From the NCBI RefSeq assembly GCF_003601925.1, contig NZ_QZWH01000006.1:186001-250000 (forward strand): a stretch of DNA of 64,000 nucleotides, written 5' to 3'. The DNA is from Buttiauxella izardii (GTDB taxonomy: Bacteria > Pseudomonadota > Gammaproteobacteria > Enterobacterales > Enterobacteriaceae). Position 1 is the first letter of the stretch, and every line of letters begins with the position of its first letter. Below the pieces are notes generated by a model. It made no database searches. It worked only from the letters and a program-made list of their open reading frames with translations, and had not been told where the DNA came from. Shown one piece after another: positions 55,302 to 64,000 of this stretch. The translations under genes and the position numbers were made by a program.

Positions 55302-57674
55302 ATGTCCAACTCGTCACCGCTGGTGCTTTGGTACAACCAACTCGGCATGAATGATGTAGACAGGGTCGGGGGCAAAAATGCCTCTTTGGGTGAAATGATT
55401 ACTAACCTTTCAGGCATGGGTGTTTCCGTGCCGAATGGTTTTGCCACCACGGCCGAAGCGTTTAACTTGTTTCTTGACCAAAGTGGCGTGAACCAGCGTA
55501 TCTATGAGCTGCTGGATAAAACGGATATTGATGACGTGACTCAGCTTGCAAAAGCGGGCGCGCAAATCCGTCAATGGATAATCGATACGCCATTCCAGCC
55601 TGAGCTGGAAAAGGCCATTCACGACGCCTACGAACAACTTTCCTCAGACGATGCTGATGCTTCCTTCGCTGTGCGTTCCTCCGCCACCGCCGAAGACATG
55701 CCGGATGCGTCGTTTGCCGGACAACAAGAAACTTTCCTCAATGTGCAAGGTTATGACGCGGTATTGATTGCCGTGAAACACGTCTTTGCGTCCTTGTTTA
55801 ACGACCGCGCTATTTCTTATCGCGTTCACCAGGGTTATGACCACCGTGGCGTTGCGCTCTCTGCGGGCGTGCAGCGTATGGTGCGTTCGGATCTTGCTTC
55901 TTCCGGCGTACTGTTCTCCATCGACACCGAATCTGGTTTCGACCAGGTGGTGTTTATCACCTCCGCTTATGGCCTGGGCGAAATGGTGGTGCAGGGCGCG
56001 GTCAACCCGGACGAATTCTACGTTCACAAGCCAACGCTTGCGGCGGGTAAACCGTCGATTGTGCGCCGTAATATGGGTTCTAAAAAAATCCGTATGGTGT
56101 ACGCGCCAAGTCAGGAACACGGTAAGCAAGTGCGCATCGAAGATGTGCCGCAGGCCGACCGCGATAAATTCTCTATCACGCCGGAAGAAGTGCAGGAACT
56201 GGCGAAACAAGCGGTACAAATCGAGAAACACTATGGCCGCCCGATGGATATCGAGTGGGCGAAAGACGGGCATACGGGCAAGTTGTTTATTGTTCAGGCG
56301 CGTCCGGAAACCGTGCGTTCGCAAGGCCAGGTGATGGAGCGTTACCAGCTGCATTCTCAGGGCAAAATCATTGCTGAAGGGCGTGCCATCGGTCATCGCA
56401 TTGGCGCGGGGCCGGTGAAAGTGATTCACGACATCAGTGAAATGAACCGCATTCAGCCGGGCGACGTGTTAGTCACCGACATGACCGACCCGGACTGGGA
56501 ACCGATCATGAAAAAGGCGGCGGCTATTGTCACGAACCGTGGTGGACGTACTTGCCATGCGGCGATTATCGCCCGTGAACTGGGTATTCCGGCAGTGGTC
56601 GGCTGCGGCGACGCCACCGAACGCATGACGGATGACCAGAATGTGACGGTTTCTTGCGCCGAAGGCGACACCGGTTATGTCTACCAGGAACTGCTGGATT
56701 TCAGCATCAAGAGTTCCACCGTCGATACCATGCCGGATCTGCCGCTCAAAATCATGATGAACGTCGGCAACCCGGACCGCGCCTTTGATTTCGCTTGTTT
56801 ACCGAACGAAGGTGTGGGGCTGGCGCGTCTGGAATTCATCATCAACCGCATGATTGGCGTACACCCGCGTGCGTTGTTGGAGTTTGATCAGCAAGAGCCT
56901 CAGATTCAAAACGAAATCCGCGAAATGATGAAGGGTTATGACGACCCGGTTGAGTTTTATGTTGGCCGCCTGACGGAAGGGATCGCCACACTCGGCGCGG
57001 CCTTCTGGCCGAAGCGAGTGATCGTGCGTCTTTCTGATTTCAAATCTAACGAATACGCCAACCTGGTCGGCGGCGAGCGTTATGAGCCGGAAGAAGAAAA
57101 CCCGATGCTCGGCTTCCGTGGCGCGGGGCGTTATGTTGCTGATAGCTTCCGCGACTGCTTCGCGCTGGAATGTGCGGCGATGAAACGCGTGCGTAACGAA
57201 ATGGGCCTGACCAACGTCGAAGTGATGGTGCCGTTTGTCCGTACCGTGGCGCAAGCCAAAGCTGTGGTTGAAGAACTGGAACGTCAGGGGCTGAAACGCG
57301 GTGAAAACGGCCTGAAAATCATCATGATGTGCGAGATCCCATCGAATGCCTTATTGGCCGATGAGTTCCTGCAATACTTCGATGGTTTCTCAATCGGTTC
57401 TAACGATATGACTCAGTTGACGCTGGGGCTGGATCGCGATTCTGGCGTGGTTTCTGAACTGTTTGACGAGCGCAACGATGCGGTGAAGGCACTGTTATCG
57501 ATGGCGATTAAAGCGGCGAAGAAACAGGGTAAATACGTTGGGATTTGTGGTCAGGGTCCGTCCGACCATGAAGATTTTGCCGTGTGGTTGATGGAAGAGG
57601 GGATTGATAGTCTTTCTCTGAACCCGGATACCGTGGTGCAAACCTGGTTGAGCCTCGCAGAAACGAATAAGTAA
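55302..57674 (+). CDS. ppsA: Phosphoenolpyruvate synthase
   Basis: Converts pyruvate and ATP to PEP, AMP and phosphate in gluconeogenesis. In 790 residues: N-terminal ATP-grasp domain ([11 protein letters not shown] near 24-34, [27 protein letters not shown] near 116-142), the swivelling phosphohistidine domain with the catalytic His in [23 protein letters not shown] near 416-438, and a C-terminal PEP/pyruvate barrel ([18 protein letters not shown]). Controlled by Cra at transcription and PpsR post-translationally. Confidence 0.99.
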   Translation: MSNSSPLVLWYNQLGMNDVDRVGGKNASLGEMITNLSGMGVSVPNGFATTAEAFNLFLDQSGVNQRIYELLDKTDIDDVTQLAKAGAQIRQWIIDTPFQPELEKAIHDAYEQLSSDDADASFAVRSSATAEDMPDASFAGQQETFLNVQGYDAVLIAVKHVFASLFNDRAISYRVHQGYDHRGVALSAGVQRMVRSDLASSGVLFSIDTESGFDQVVFITSAYGLGEMVVQGAVNPDEFYVHKPTLAAGKPSIVRRNMGSKKIRMVYAPSQEHGKQVRIEDVPQADRDKFSITPEEVQELAKQAVQIEKHYGRPMDIEWAKDGHTGKLFIVQARPETVRSQGQVMERYQLHSQGKIIAEGRAIGHRIGAGPVKVIHDISEMNRIQPGDVLVTDMTDPDWEPIMKKAAAIVTNRGGRTCHAAIIARELGIPAVVGCGDATERMTDDQNVTVSCAEGDTGYVYQELLDFSIKSSTVDTMPDLPLKIMMNVGNPDRAFDFACLPNEGVGLARLEFIINRMIGVHPRALLEFDQQEPQIQNEIREMMKGYDDPVEFYVGRLTEGIATLGAAFWPKRVIVRLSDFKSNEYANLVGGERYEPEEENPMLGFRGAGRYVADSFRDCFALECAAMKRVRNEMGLTNVEVMVPFVRTVAQAKAVVEELERQGLKRGENGLKIIMMCEIPSNALLADEFLQYFDGFSIGSNDMTQLTLGLDRDSGVVSELFDERNDAVKALLSMAIKAAKKQGKYVGICGQGPSDHEDFAVWLMEEGIDSLSLNPDTVVQTWLSLAETNK

Positions 57675-57679
57675 AAAAA

Positions 57680-57706
57680 AGCTCCTCATTGTGAGGAGCT
57701 TTATTA
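57680..57706 (+). terminator. Terminator of ppsA
   Basis: AGCTCCTCA/TGAGGAGCT stem with a TTG loop, A-run before and TTATT after. Confidence 0.88.
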
Positions 57707-57710
57707 TCTC

Positions 57711-57740
57711 GTAGGTCGGATAAGCGCTTGCCCGACCTAC
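57711..57740. repeat. REP unit downstream of ppsA
   Basis: GTAGGTCGGATAAGCGCTTG followed by CCCGACCTAC: single palindromic REP unit between the convergent ppsA and symporter genes. Confidence 0.85.
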
Positions 57741-57750
57741 CATACATTTA

Positions 57751-59148
57751 TTACAAGGTTCCTGGCGTCATCACTCCAGTGACTTCGCTCTCGCTCTGGA
57801 ATCTTCCTTCGCGAAGGTCGCTCACCACCACGTTCATTCTCTCTTCGGTCAGTTTGTAATAACGAATCGAGATAGCGGTAATCAAGTAGAAAATAGCGGG
57901 CAGTACGGTAAACAGAATCAACACACCCTGCACAGCTTCGGCAGATTGCTGTTCAACGCCAGCCTGATAACCAAATGCCGCCAGACCCCAACCGGTTAAT
58001 GCACCACCAATCGCGACACCTAATTTAATAATGAAGATATTTGCTGCGACGTTCATACCGGTAATACGGCGCTGGGTTTTCCATTCGCCATAGTTATTGG
58101 CATCGGTAATCATTGACCATTGCAGCGGGGCGTTAATGCCTTGCAGTATATTCAGGAATATATGCACCAGGAATGCGGGAATCCAATAATTGGTTGGCAG
58201 TACGAGGAATAATAATCCGACTAATGCGCTCAGTACGTTAATCCAAATAGAGGCGCGGATTTTACACATCCAGCCACCGAGATGTTTGGCAAACAAACTA
58301 CCAAATACGGCGGCAATCGTTGTGGCAAGCATAAACATCGAAATAATGCCACTACCTTGATTGAGGATATATTGCACAAAGTAAACTAACAGGCTGCCAC
58401 GAACCACCACACCGCACAGCATCGCCAGGTTATAAACCGACAAAATACGCCACTGATCGTTTTTTAATAATACTTTCACGTCACGCATTATATTCAGGTT
58501 TTCTTCTTTCACTGGCGTAATACGTTCGCGAGTAGTAAGGAAACAGATCAGGAACATGATGCAGCCAATCACGCCAAAGAGGCCCATCGCCCATTGCATA
58601 CCGGCAGCTCTGTCGCCTGGCGAGATAAAATCAGCCAACGGCAGAATCAATGCTGTACCCATCGCACCGCCAATAGGCGCTATAGCGAAACGCCAGGATT
58701 GCAAAGACAAGTTTTCTTTTGGGTCAGAAGTAATAGCGGCACCCAGCGAGCAATAAGGGATATTAATCGCCGTGTACATTAGCGTCATGAATATATAAGC
58801 GAGGACGGCATAAACAATTTTACCGGTTTGCTCAAAGTCTGGCGTTGAATAAACCAGCACACAACTTACAGCAAAGGGAACGCAGATAATCAATAACCAT
58901 GGGCGGAAACGACCCCAACGGCTTTTAGTCTGGTCGGCAATTGCACCCATAATCGGGTCGGTAATCGCATCCAATACCCGGACAACTAAAAACAGTGTCC
59001 CCATTACGGCTGGGGGTAAGCCATAAATGTTGGTGTAAAAATAAGCCAGAATAGCGACGGAGGAATCAAAAACGATGTGGCTTGCCGCATCGCCAAGGCC
59101 AAAGCCCAGTTTTTCTTTGTTGGTAATTTTTTCAGTAAGCACGGACAT
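57751..59148 (-). CDS. GPH-family glycoside/cation symporter
   Basis: 465-residue MFS protein of the glycoside-pentoside-hexuronide family (MelB/XylP/YicJ type), twelve helices. The N-terminal signature GFGLGDAASHIVFDSSVAILAYFYTNIYGLP near 15-45 carries the cation-site aspartates, followed by DPIMGAIADQTKSRWGRFRPWLL near 62-84; a second charged loop is WSMITDANNYGEWKTQRRITGM near 345-366. ATG follows AGGTGGATGC. It is divergent from a GH3 glycosidase and probably imports its substrate, a beta-glucoside or beta-xyloside. E. coli has no counterpart here. Confidence 0.9.
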   Translation of the reverse strand: MSVLTEKITNKEKLGFGLGDAASHIVFDSSVAILAYFYTNIYGLPPAVMGTLFLVVRVLDAITDPIMGAIADQTKSRWGRFRPWLLIICVPFAVSCVLVYSTPDFEQTGKIVYAVLAYIFMTLMYTAINIPYCSLGAAITSDPKENLSLQSWRFAIAPIGGAMGTALILPLADFISPGDRAAGMQWAMGLFGVIGCIMFLICFLTTRERITPVKEENLNIMRDVKVLLKNDQWRILSVYNLAMLCGVVVRGSLLVYFVQYILNQGSGIISMFMLATTIAAVFGSLFAKHLGGWMCKIRASIWINVLSALVGLLFLVLPTNYWIPAFLVHIFLNILQGINAPLQWSMITDANNYGEWKTQRRITGMNVAANIFIIKLGVAIGGALTGWGLAAFGYQAGVEQQSAEAVQGVLILFTVLPAIFYLITAISIRYYKLTEERMNVVVSDLREGRFQSESEVTGVMTPGTL

Positions 59149-59457
59149 GCATCCACCTTTATTAAAATCACGAATATGGCACTAGTTATATGTTGTGAAT
59201 GTTAATTGGAGTATTGTAATTTTTCATTTGTGTTTTATGTTTCTTATCAAATGTGACGGAGTTATCTCTAAATCCATTTTCTTTGTACAGAAAAGTCCTG
59301 ATTCCCTGTCTATTTTTGAATCCCGTCACACTTATGGCTAAAAACCAAAAAACGTAATCTCACTGGTTATTCTGGCAATTGTTCCCCGCGCTATACATCA
59401 CTCATATTGATGATTGGATCTCATCTTTGCGAACGCCTGAATTGAAAAGGGGAATAT
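59149..59457. promoter_or_regulatory. Divergent promoter region of the symporter and GH3 genes
   Basis: Gene-free AT-rich spacer. TTTGA-ATCCCG-TCACA at 59315-59330 matches the CRP consensus TGTGA-N6-TCACA at 9 of 10 half-site positions, fitting catabolite control of a sugar locus. AAATGTGACGGAG at 59249 is a weaker half-site. No dedicated regulator gene adjoins, and I could not identify an operator dyad. Confidence 0.5.
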
Positions 59458-61830
59458 ATGTCTGCCATTTACCAGGATGCTCACCGCCCAATAAACGAAA
59501 GAGTCGTTGATTTACTCACCCGTATGACGCCGGAAGAAAAATTTGCCCAAATGCATGCCTACTGGCTGATTTTATCCAGCGACGGCAACCACCGGGAACG
59601 CACCGATTTGAGCGATGAGTTTTCCGGCGTCACCGAACAGGCAGCACTTTCGGAGCGTTTAAAGCTGGGCATCGGTCAAATCACCAGGCCGTTAGGCACG
59701 CATATTGTGGATGCAAAAGAGGGCGTTCGTGCCGCTAACCGCTTACAGAAAACGCTGGTGGAAGAAACCCGACTCGGCATTCCTGCCTTGTTCCATGAAG
59801 AGTGTTTAGTCGGATTGTTATGCAAAGACGCCACGCTGTTCCCGTCCTCGCTTAACTACGGTTCCACCTGGGATTTGGAACTGATTGAGAAAGCCGCCGC
59901 CGCGATTGGCGAAGAAGCTCGTTCGACGGGTTGCCACCAGGGTTTGGCACCGGTTCTTGATGTATCGCGTGATGTGCGATGGGGGCGCACCGAAGAAACA
60001 TTCGGTGAAGATCCGTGGCTGGTGGGCATGATGGCGACGCATTACGTCAAAGGTTTGCAGGGCAAAAACCGTGACTTATTAGCCACTCTCAAGCATTACG
60101 TCGGCCACTCGTTTAGCGAAGGCGCACGTAATCACGCCCCGGTTCATCTGGGCTTTTGCGAATTAAACGATACCTTCCTGCTGCCATTTGAAATGGCGGT
60201 AAAACTGGCGAACGCCGGTTCAGTGATGCCCGCTTACCACGATATTGATAACCAGCCGGGGCATTCGGACGAATTCCTGATGACCACCGTTTTGCGCGAG
60301 CAATGGGGCTTTGACGGGCTGATTGTGGCGGATTACGGCGGCGTGAGTTTGTTGCATCAGCACCACGGAATTTCACACGATGCGGCTGAGTCCGCGGCGC
60401 TGGCGTTTAACGCCGGGCTGGATGTGGAATTGCCAAAAGATGATTGCGCCCGTCATTTGGCTGAAGCCGTGGAACGCGGTTTGATTTCAATGGCAAAGGT
60501 CGATGAAATCGTCAGCCGTGTATTAAAGGAAAAATTCCGCCTTGGACTGTTTGAACATCCTTATCGCGACGAAAATGGCATTGTTTTGCAAAGCGAATCG
60601 ACCAAACAAATCGCCCGCGACGTGGCGACGCGTTCAATAACGCTGCTGGAAAACCACGGCATTCTGCCCCTGCAAGGCAAACCTCGCGTGGCGGTAATCG
60701 GCCCGACGGCGGACGATCCTCTGGCGTTATTGAGCGGTTATAGCTTCCCGGTACATCTCATCATCAGCGACATGCTGGAACAAACCTCGCAAGTCACCAC
60801 GCCTTTGGAAGCCCTGCGCGAGCAACTGGGCAGCGACAACGTTCGTTACAGCAAAGGCTGTCACATTATCGAAAAACGTATGGCGGGCGCACCGGTATTC
60901 CCCGGCGATAGCGGCGGAAAACCAATGCAGTCATCGCCTGTTTCACGCGATATTTCTCTGATTCCTGACGCCATAAAAACAGCTGAACAAAGCGATGTGG
61001 TGGTGCTGTGCGTCGGTGATTTATCCGGCCTGTTCCAGAGCGGCACCGTGGGCGAAGGCTCCGATACCGACAGCCTGGAATTGCCTGGCGTACAGCAACA
61101 ATTGCTTGATGAATTAGTCGCGACCGGGAAACCCGTAATCGTGGTGATGACCGGAGGGCGACCTTACAATTTAGGCGGCCAGGAAGATAAAGTCGCCGCA
61201 TTACTGATGGCTTGGGCTCCGGGACAAGAGGGCGGATATGCTATTGCCGATGTGCTGACCGGACGCGCAGAACCTGGCGGACGGCTGGTGGTTTCCATGC
61301 CGAAAAGCGCGGGTGCCGTACCGTATTACTACAACCACAAACTGAAAAGTGGCGGCACGCCGTTTGCTTTCCATTTTGGCTCGCGTTACCCGTTTGGCTA
61401 CGGCAAAACCTGGACCGAGTTCGACTACAGCCCTCTGCAAGTTGAAAGCGACAGTGTTCCCAACGACAACGGCGTGGTGAGTGTCAGCGTCATCGTTCGC
61501 AACAGCGGAACCGCAGCTTGCAGCGAAGTAGTGCAGGTTTATGTTCACGACAAAGTGGCATCAATGGTGCGCCCGGTGCAGGAATTAAAAGCCTTCCAGC
61601 GCGTGCATCTTGAACCCGACGCCAGCGCGAAACTCACCTTTAACATCCCCACCGATATGCTGAACTTCACTCGCCGAAATGGTGAGCGCGTCGTGGAACC
61701 GGGCGAGTTTGAAATTCGCATCGGTGCATCGAGTGCTGATATCAGAAGTGTTGGAGTCGTCAAGGTTACGGGCGAAACGCGAGTGATTAACGGAAATTGG
61801 CGCATGGTAAGTGATTGTAAGGTTTTATAA
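59458..61830 (+). CDS. Glycoside hydrolase family 3 (beta-glucosidase/beta-xylosidase)
   Basis: 790 residues without a signal peptide, so cytosolic. N-terminal TIM barrel with TRMTPEEKFAQM near 21-32, the KH motif Lys212-His213 in ATLKHYVGHS, and nucleophile Asp292 in GLIVADYGGVSLL. The alpha/beta sandwich domain from about 390 carries the probable acid/base Glu533 in GTVGEGSDTDSLELPG. A C-terminal fibronectin-III-like domain starts near 690 (SGTAACSEVVQVYV). It probably splits a disaccharide imported by the divergent symporter. Glucosidase versus xylosidase cannot be told by eye. An ERIC element follows the stop. Confidence 0.93.
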   Translation: MSAIYQDAHRPINERVVDLLTRMTPEEKFAQMHAYWLILSSDGNHRERTDLSDEFSGVTEQAALSERLKLGIGQITRPLGTHIVDAKEGVRAANRLQKTLVEETRLGIPALFHEECLVGLLCKDATLFPSSLNYGSTWDLELIEKAAAAIGEEARSTGCHQGLAPVLDVSRDVRWGRTEETFGEDPWLVGMMATHYVKGLQGKNRDLLATLKHYVGHSFSEGARNHAPVHLGFCELNDTFLLPFEMAVKLANAGSVMPAYHDIDNQPGHSDEFLMTTVLREQWGFDGLIVADYGGVSLLHQHHGISHDAAESAALAFNAGLDVELPKDDCARHLAEAVERGLISMAKVDEIVSRVLKEKFRLGLFEHPYRDENGIVLQSESTKQIARDVATRSITLLENHGILPLQGKPRVAVIGPTADDPLALLSGYSFPVHLIISDMLEQTSQVTTPLEALREQLGSDNVRYSKGCHIIEKRMAGAPVFPGDSGGKPMQSSPVSRDISLIPDAIKTAEQSDVVVLCVGDLSGLFQSGTVGEGSDTDSLELPGVQQQLLDELVATGKPVIVVMTGGRPYNLGGQEDKVAALLMAWAPGQEGGYAIADVLTGRAEPGGRLVVSMPKSAGAVPYYYNHKLKSGGTPFAFHFGSRYPFGYGKTWTEFDYSPLQVESDSVPNDNGVVSVSVIVRNSGTAACSEVVQVYVHDKVASMVRPVQELKAFQRVHLEPDASAKLTFNIPTDMLNFTRRNGERVVEPGEFEIRIGASSADIRSVGVVKVTGETRVINGNWRMVSDCKVL

Positions 61831-61846
61831 TCACGAATTTAATGCG

Positions 61847-61969
61847 TGCCCTAAATAATTCGAGTTACAGCAAGGCGGCAAAGGAACTCATCCCCAGGAG
61901 CTTACTCAAGTAAGTGACTGGGGTGAGTGAGTGCAGCCAACGCCGCTGTAGCGCGAAGTATGACGGGCA
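61847..61969 (+). repeat. ERIC (IRU) element between the GH3 gene and rprA
   Basis: 123-base element from TGCCCTAAATAATTCGAG to TATGACGGGCA with the textbook core CCCCAGGAGCTTACTCAAG and TAAGTGACTGGGGTGAG. It lies 16 bases after the GH3 stop and 10 bases from the rprA terminator; readthrough transcripts would end in a large hairpin. Confidence 0.95.
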
Positions 61970-61979
61970 AACGATATGC

Positions 61980-62082
61980 AAAAAAAAGCCCATCAGTGAT
62001 GGGCAAAGACTACACACAGCAATTCGTTGTTTCACTCAGGGGATTTCCATGCTTATAAATCAATGTGTTGATTCATAGCCAT
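61980..62082 (-). ncRNA. rprA: RprA small regulatory RNA
   Basis: About 103 nt. On the minus strand ATTGATTTATAAGCATGGAA, ATCCCCTGAGTGAAACAACG, AATTGCTGTGTGTAGTCTTT and the terminator hairpin GCCCATCACTGATGGGC plus T-run match E. coli RprA; only the 5' stem and terminator loop differ. RprA is an Hfq-bound RNA that pairs with the rpoS leader to activate its translation. Adjacent ydiK gives the same synteny as E. coli. Confidence 0.95.
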
Positions 62083-62088
62083 GGACTA

Positions 62089-62131
62089 ATAGTAGGCATC
62101 TCGACTTTGAGCGTCACTCGGATTCGTCTCA
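62089..62131 (-). promoter_or_regulatory. rprA promoter with RcsB box
   Basis: TACTAT (62089-62094 on the minus strand) is the -10, seven bases before the predicted RprA start. TGAGACGAATCCGAGTG (62115-62131) corresponds to the RcsB-binding stretch at E. coli rprA, placing it just upstream of the -35 region. Confidence 0.75.
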
Positions 62132-62241
62132 ATAGTTAATAAGAAGTTAACGGTTGAGATCACATTACGGCATGTTTGTAGAATCAAAGGGTTAAACAGA
62201 AGATTAAAAGCGGGGGATTGATAAGCTTTGTTAATCAGTTT

Positions 62242-62278
62242 GCCTGTATTGCTCCCCATCCGGGCGAGCAACACAGGC
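62242..62278 (-). terminator. Hairpin downstream of ydiK
   Basis: GCCTGTATTGCTC and GAGCAACACAGGC pair over 12 of 13 positions with an 11-base loop, 18 bases after the ydiK stop. No clear T-run follows on the ydiK strand, so it may be a mRNA-stabilising hairpin or a weak terminator that protects the rprA promoter. The rest of the spacer up to the rprA promoter shows nothing else. Confidence 0.6.
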
Positions 62279-62295
62279 TTTAACGTCTTTTATTC

Positions 62296-63390
62296 TTATC
62301 CTTCGAGAATTTCTACCACTTCATTTGGGTCATCTTGTGGCGGTGGGGCTTCGTGCATCCATACCGAAATTAAACGATAAGAGACTGCCAACAGAACTGG
62401 GCCGATAAACAGGCCAATCATGCCAAAGGCAATCAAACCACCGATAACGCCAGACAGAATCAGGATCATCGGCAAATCGGCACCCATGCGAATCAGCACA
62501 GGGCGGATAAAGTTATCCATCGTCCCGACCACACAACTCCACACCAGCAACACCGTGCCCCAGGTGGTATCACCGGTCCAGTACAACCAGGCAATAGAAG
62601 GAACCAACACCAGCAACGGGCCGATTTGCACCAGGCAACACAGCATCATCACTACGGTTAACAGCGTGGCATTCGGAATACCTGCAATGGCTAAACCCAC
62701 ACCACCAAGTACCGACTGAACCAACGCGGTAACAACCACGCCCAGCGCAACGGCGCGAATCGCTTGCCCTGCCAGTAGCACCGCAGCATCACCACGTTTA
62801 CCCGCCAGACGGAATGCAAAGTGACGAATACCATTACCCAGCGTTTCACCTTTGGCATACAGCAGCACGCTGAACAGCAACATCAGGCCGCAATGCATCA
62901 GGAAGCTTCCAACGTGGATTGCCTGGCCGAGGAACCAGGTTGTCGTGGTGCCAATATAAGGGCGAATTTTCGCCATAATGGCGCTGCCGCCGCTATCAAC
63001 CAGCGCATTCCAGCCGGCATAAAGTTTGTCGCCTACCAATGGAATGGTATTAAGCCAATCAAACTTCGGCAGTTCCATATTGCCTTTGGTCGCCCAATCA
63101 ATAACCGGGCCGCTGTTATCCACCAGACTATTCACCAACAGAGCAACGGGGATCACGAATAACATCAATAGCAACAGCGTCATCACCAGAACGGCAAGCG
63201 AGCGTTTGCCCCATAGCAATTTCTGAAATTTGAGCATCAGCGGCCAGGTGGCGATAACGATCGTGCCAGCCCAGGCAAAACCAAGCACAAAGGGGCGGAC
63301 TATCCACAAACAGGCGATGATCATCACCGAGATAAACAACACCGACAGCAGGATTTGTAGCAGATCCTTTGGCTGAGTCACTTTAACCAT
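62296..63390 (-). CDS. ydiK: YdiK, AI-2E family transporter
   Basis: 364-residue inner-membrane protein of the AI-2 exporter/PerM family. Hydrophobic helices near 12-50, 60-85, 155-180, 205-245, 250-275 and 305-340 with the family segment GIPNATLLTVVMMLCCLVQIGPLLVLVPS near 238-266 and GGLIAFGMIGLFIGPVLLAVSYRL near 319-342. The tail is acidic (DDPNEVVEILEG). The substrate is unknown. It is divergent from ydiJ. Confidence 0.94.
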   Translation of the reverse strand: MVKVTQPKDLLQILLSVLFISVMIIACLWIVRPFVLGFAWAGTIVIATWPLMLKFQKLLWGKRSLAVLVMTLLLLMLFVIPVALLVNSLVDNSGPVIDWATKGNMELPKFDWLNTIPLVGDKLYAGWNALVDSGGSAIMAKIRPYIGTTTTWFLGQAIHVGSFLMHCGLMLLFSVLLYAKGETLGNGIRHFAFRLAGKRGDAAVLLAGQAIRAVALGVVVTALVQSVLGGVGLAIAGIPNATLLTVVMMLCCLVQIGPLLVLVPSIAWLYWTGDTTWGTVLLVWSCVVGTMDNFIRPVLIRMGADLPMILILSGVIGGLIAFGMIGLFIGPVLLAVSYRLISVWMHEAPPPQDDPNEVVEILEG

Positions 63391-63593
63391 AGATAAAATC
63401 CCTTAATTACTGATAACGGGCAAAACGCCACGTTAAAACCGCGAAGCGGATGGGTTAATGATGATGTATTTCCTCGATTTTGGACAGGGACAAAACAGAC
63501 GGGATTGTCTGAATAAAATGTGTTAAAAAATAAATGGAAGCAAACGCAAACGATAACTCACAACTTATAACGTCAGGCAGGGTCGACCCACTA

Positions 63594-64000
63594 ATGATCC
63601 CACAAATTTCTCAGGCACCTGGACTCGTTCAATTGGTGCTCAATTTTTTGCAGGCACTGGAACAACAAGGTTTCACCGGCGATACCGCCACCAGCTACGC
63701 TGACCGGCTGACAATGGCCACTGATAACAGCATTTATCAACTGTTGCCGGATGCCGTGTTATTCCCCCGTTCAACAGCCGATGTCGCGCTACTAACAAGG
63801 CTCGCCTCGGAAGATCGTTTCAAATCTCTGGTCTTTACGCCAAGAGGCGGCGGCACTGGCACCAACGGCCAGGCGCTGAACAAAGGCATCGTCGTCGACA
63901 TGTCGCGCTACATGAACCGCATCATCGAAATCAACCCTGAGCAGGGTTGGGTGCGCGTCGAAGCGGGCGTGATCAAAGATCAGCTCAATCAATATCTCAA
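63594..64000 (+). CDS. ydiJ: YdiJ, FAD/Fe-S D-2-hydroxyglutarate dehydrogenase (N-terminal part, runs off the window)
   Basis: First 135 codons of a gene whose E. coli product is near 1000 residues. The start MIPQISQAPGLVQLVLNFLQ and the FAD-binding p-loop TPRGGGTGTNGQALNKG near 83-99 match E. coli YdiJ closely. Full-length YdiJ combines an FAD-binding oxidase domain with a 4Fe-4S domain and oxidises D-2-hydroxyglutarate. The cofactor-binding and Fe-S parts lie beyond the window. Confidence 0.95.
   Translation, partial: MIPQISQAPGLVQLVLNFLQALEQQGFTGDTATSYADRLTMATDNSIYQLLPDAVLFPRSTADVALLTRLASEDRFKSLVFTPRGGGTGTNGQALNKGIVVDMSRYMNRIIEINPEQGWVRVEAGVIKDQLNQYL

Noticed and set aside
55644-56429. 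261-codon open frame on the minus strand inside ppsA
   Set aside because: Shadow frame of a certain gene; the His/Arg-rich translation has no recognisable domain.
62086-62274. 62-codon minus-strand frame upstream of rprA
   Set aside because: It overlaps the rprA promoter and RcsB box and has no homology I recognise.

Overview
The window is chromosomal DNA from a member of the Enterobacteriaceae. Nearly every gene is recognisable, and the order follows the Escherichia coli K-12 interval from ynjC (left end) to ydiJ (right end): ynjCB-ydjX-xthA, astCADBE, spy, nadE, osmE, katE, cedA, tcyP, ydjM, hxpB-yniB-yniA-ydiZ, ydiY, thrS-infC-rpmI-rplT-pheM-pheS-pheT-ihfA, btuCED-nlpC, ydiV, selO, hemP, aroH, ppsR, ppsA, rprA, ydiK, ydiJ. 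ERIC (IRU) and REP repeats, a near-identical pheM leader peptide and an RprA small RNA support this placement. The exact genus cannot be fixed from sequence reading alone; a Buttiauxella/Kluyvera-like relative is an inference. I see no phage, insertion sequence, CRISPR array, tRNA or rRNA.

Against the E. coli order, several blocks differ. (1) The spy-nadE interval, where E. coli has ves and cho, holds a complete histidine-utilisation locus: hutGI (minus), hutFD (plus), hutC (minus), hutHU (plus), then a yddG-type exporter. It encodes the five-step route (HutH, HutU, HutI, HutF, HutG) and has three HutC-type operators. (2) chb genes are absent between osmE and katE. (3) An orphan kduD with a KdgR-like operator sits between ydjM and hxpB. 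(4) pfkB is missing between ydiZ and ydiY. (5) A LacI-family regulator lies between nlpC and ydiV. (6) A full heme-uptake operon, hemP-hmuRSTUV, with a consensus Fur box, lies between aroH and selO, where E. coli keeps only the orphan hemP (ydiE). (7) The ppsA-rprA interval holds a divergent GPH-family symporter and a GH3 glycosidase in place of the E. coli ydi fatty-acid/shikimate genes. (8) A 76-residue exported protein of unknown function lies upstream of thrS.

Functionally the left third is a nitrogen-scavenging region: arginine catabolism (ast; sigma-54 promoter with an upstream NtrC-like site) lies next to histidine catabolism (hut; HutC operators), and both end in glutamate. The middle carries stress functions (KatE, OsmE, Spy, SOS-regulated YdjM) and the translation superoperon with its known autoregulatory signals: the thrS tRNA-like leader, the AUU start of infC and the pheM attenuator. 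The right third covers B12 uptake, heme uptake, aromatic biosynthesis (aroH with a TrpR operator), gluconeogenesis (ppsR/ppsA with a Cra site) and a beta-glycoside utilisation pair. No obviously new multi-gene system was found. The most unusual items are the spy gene bracketed by two ERIC elements, the hut and hmu loci that appear to explain E. coli relic genes (ves, ydiE), and the unrecognised small exported protein.
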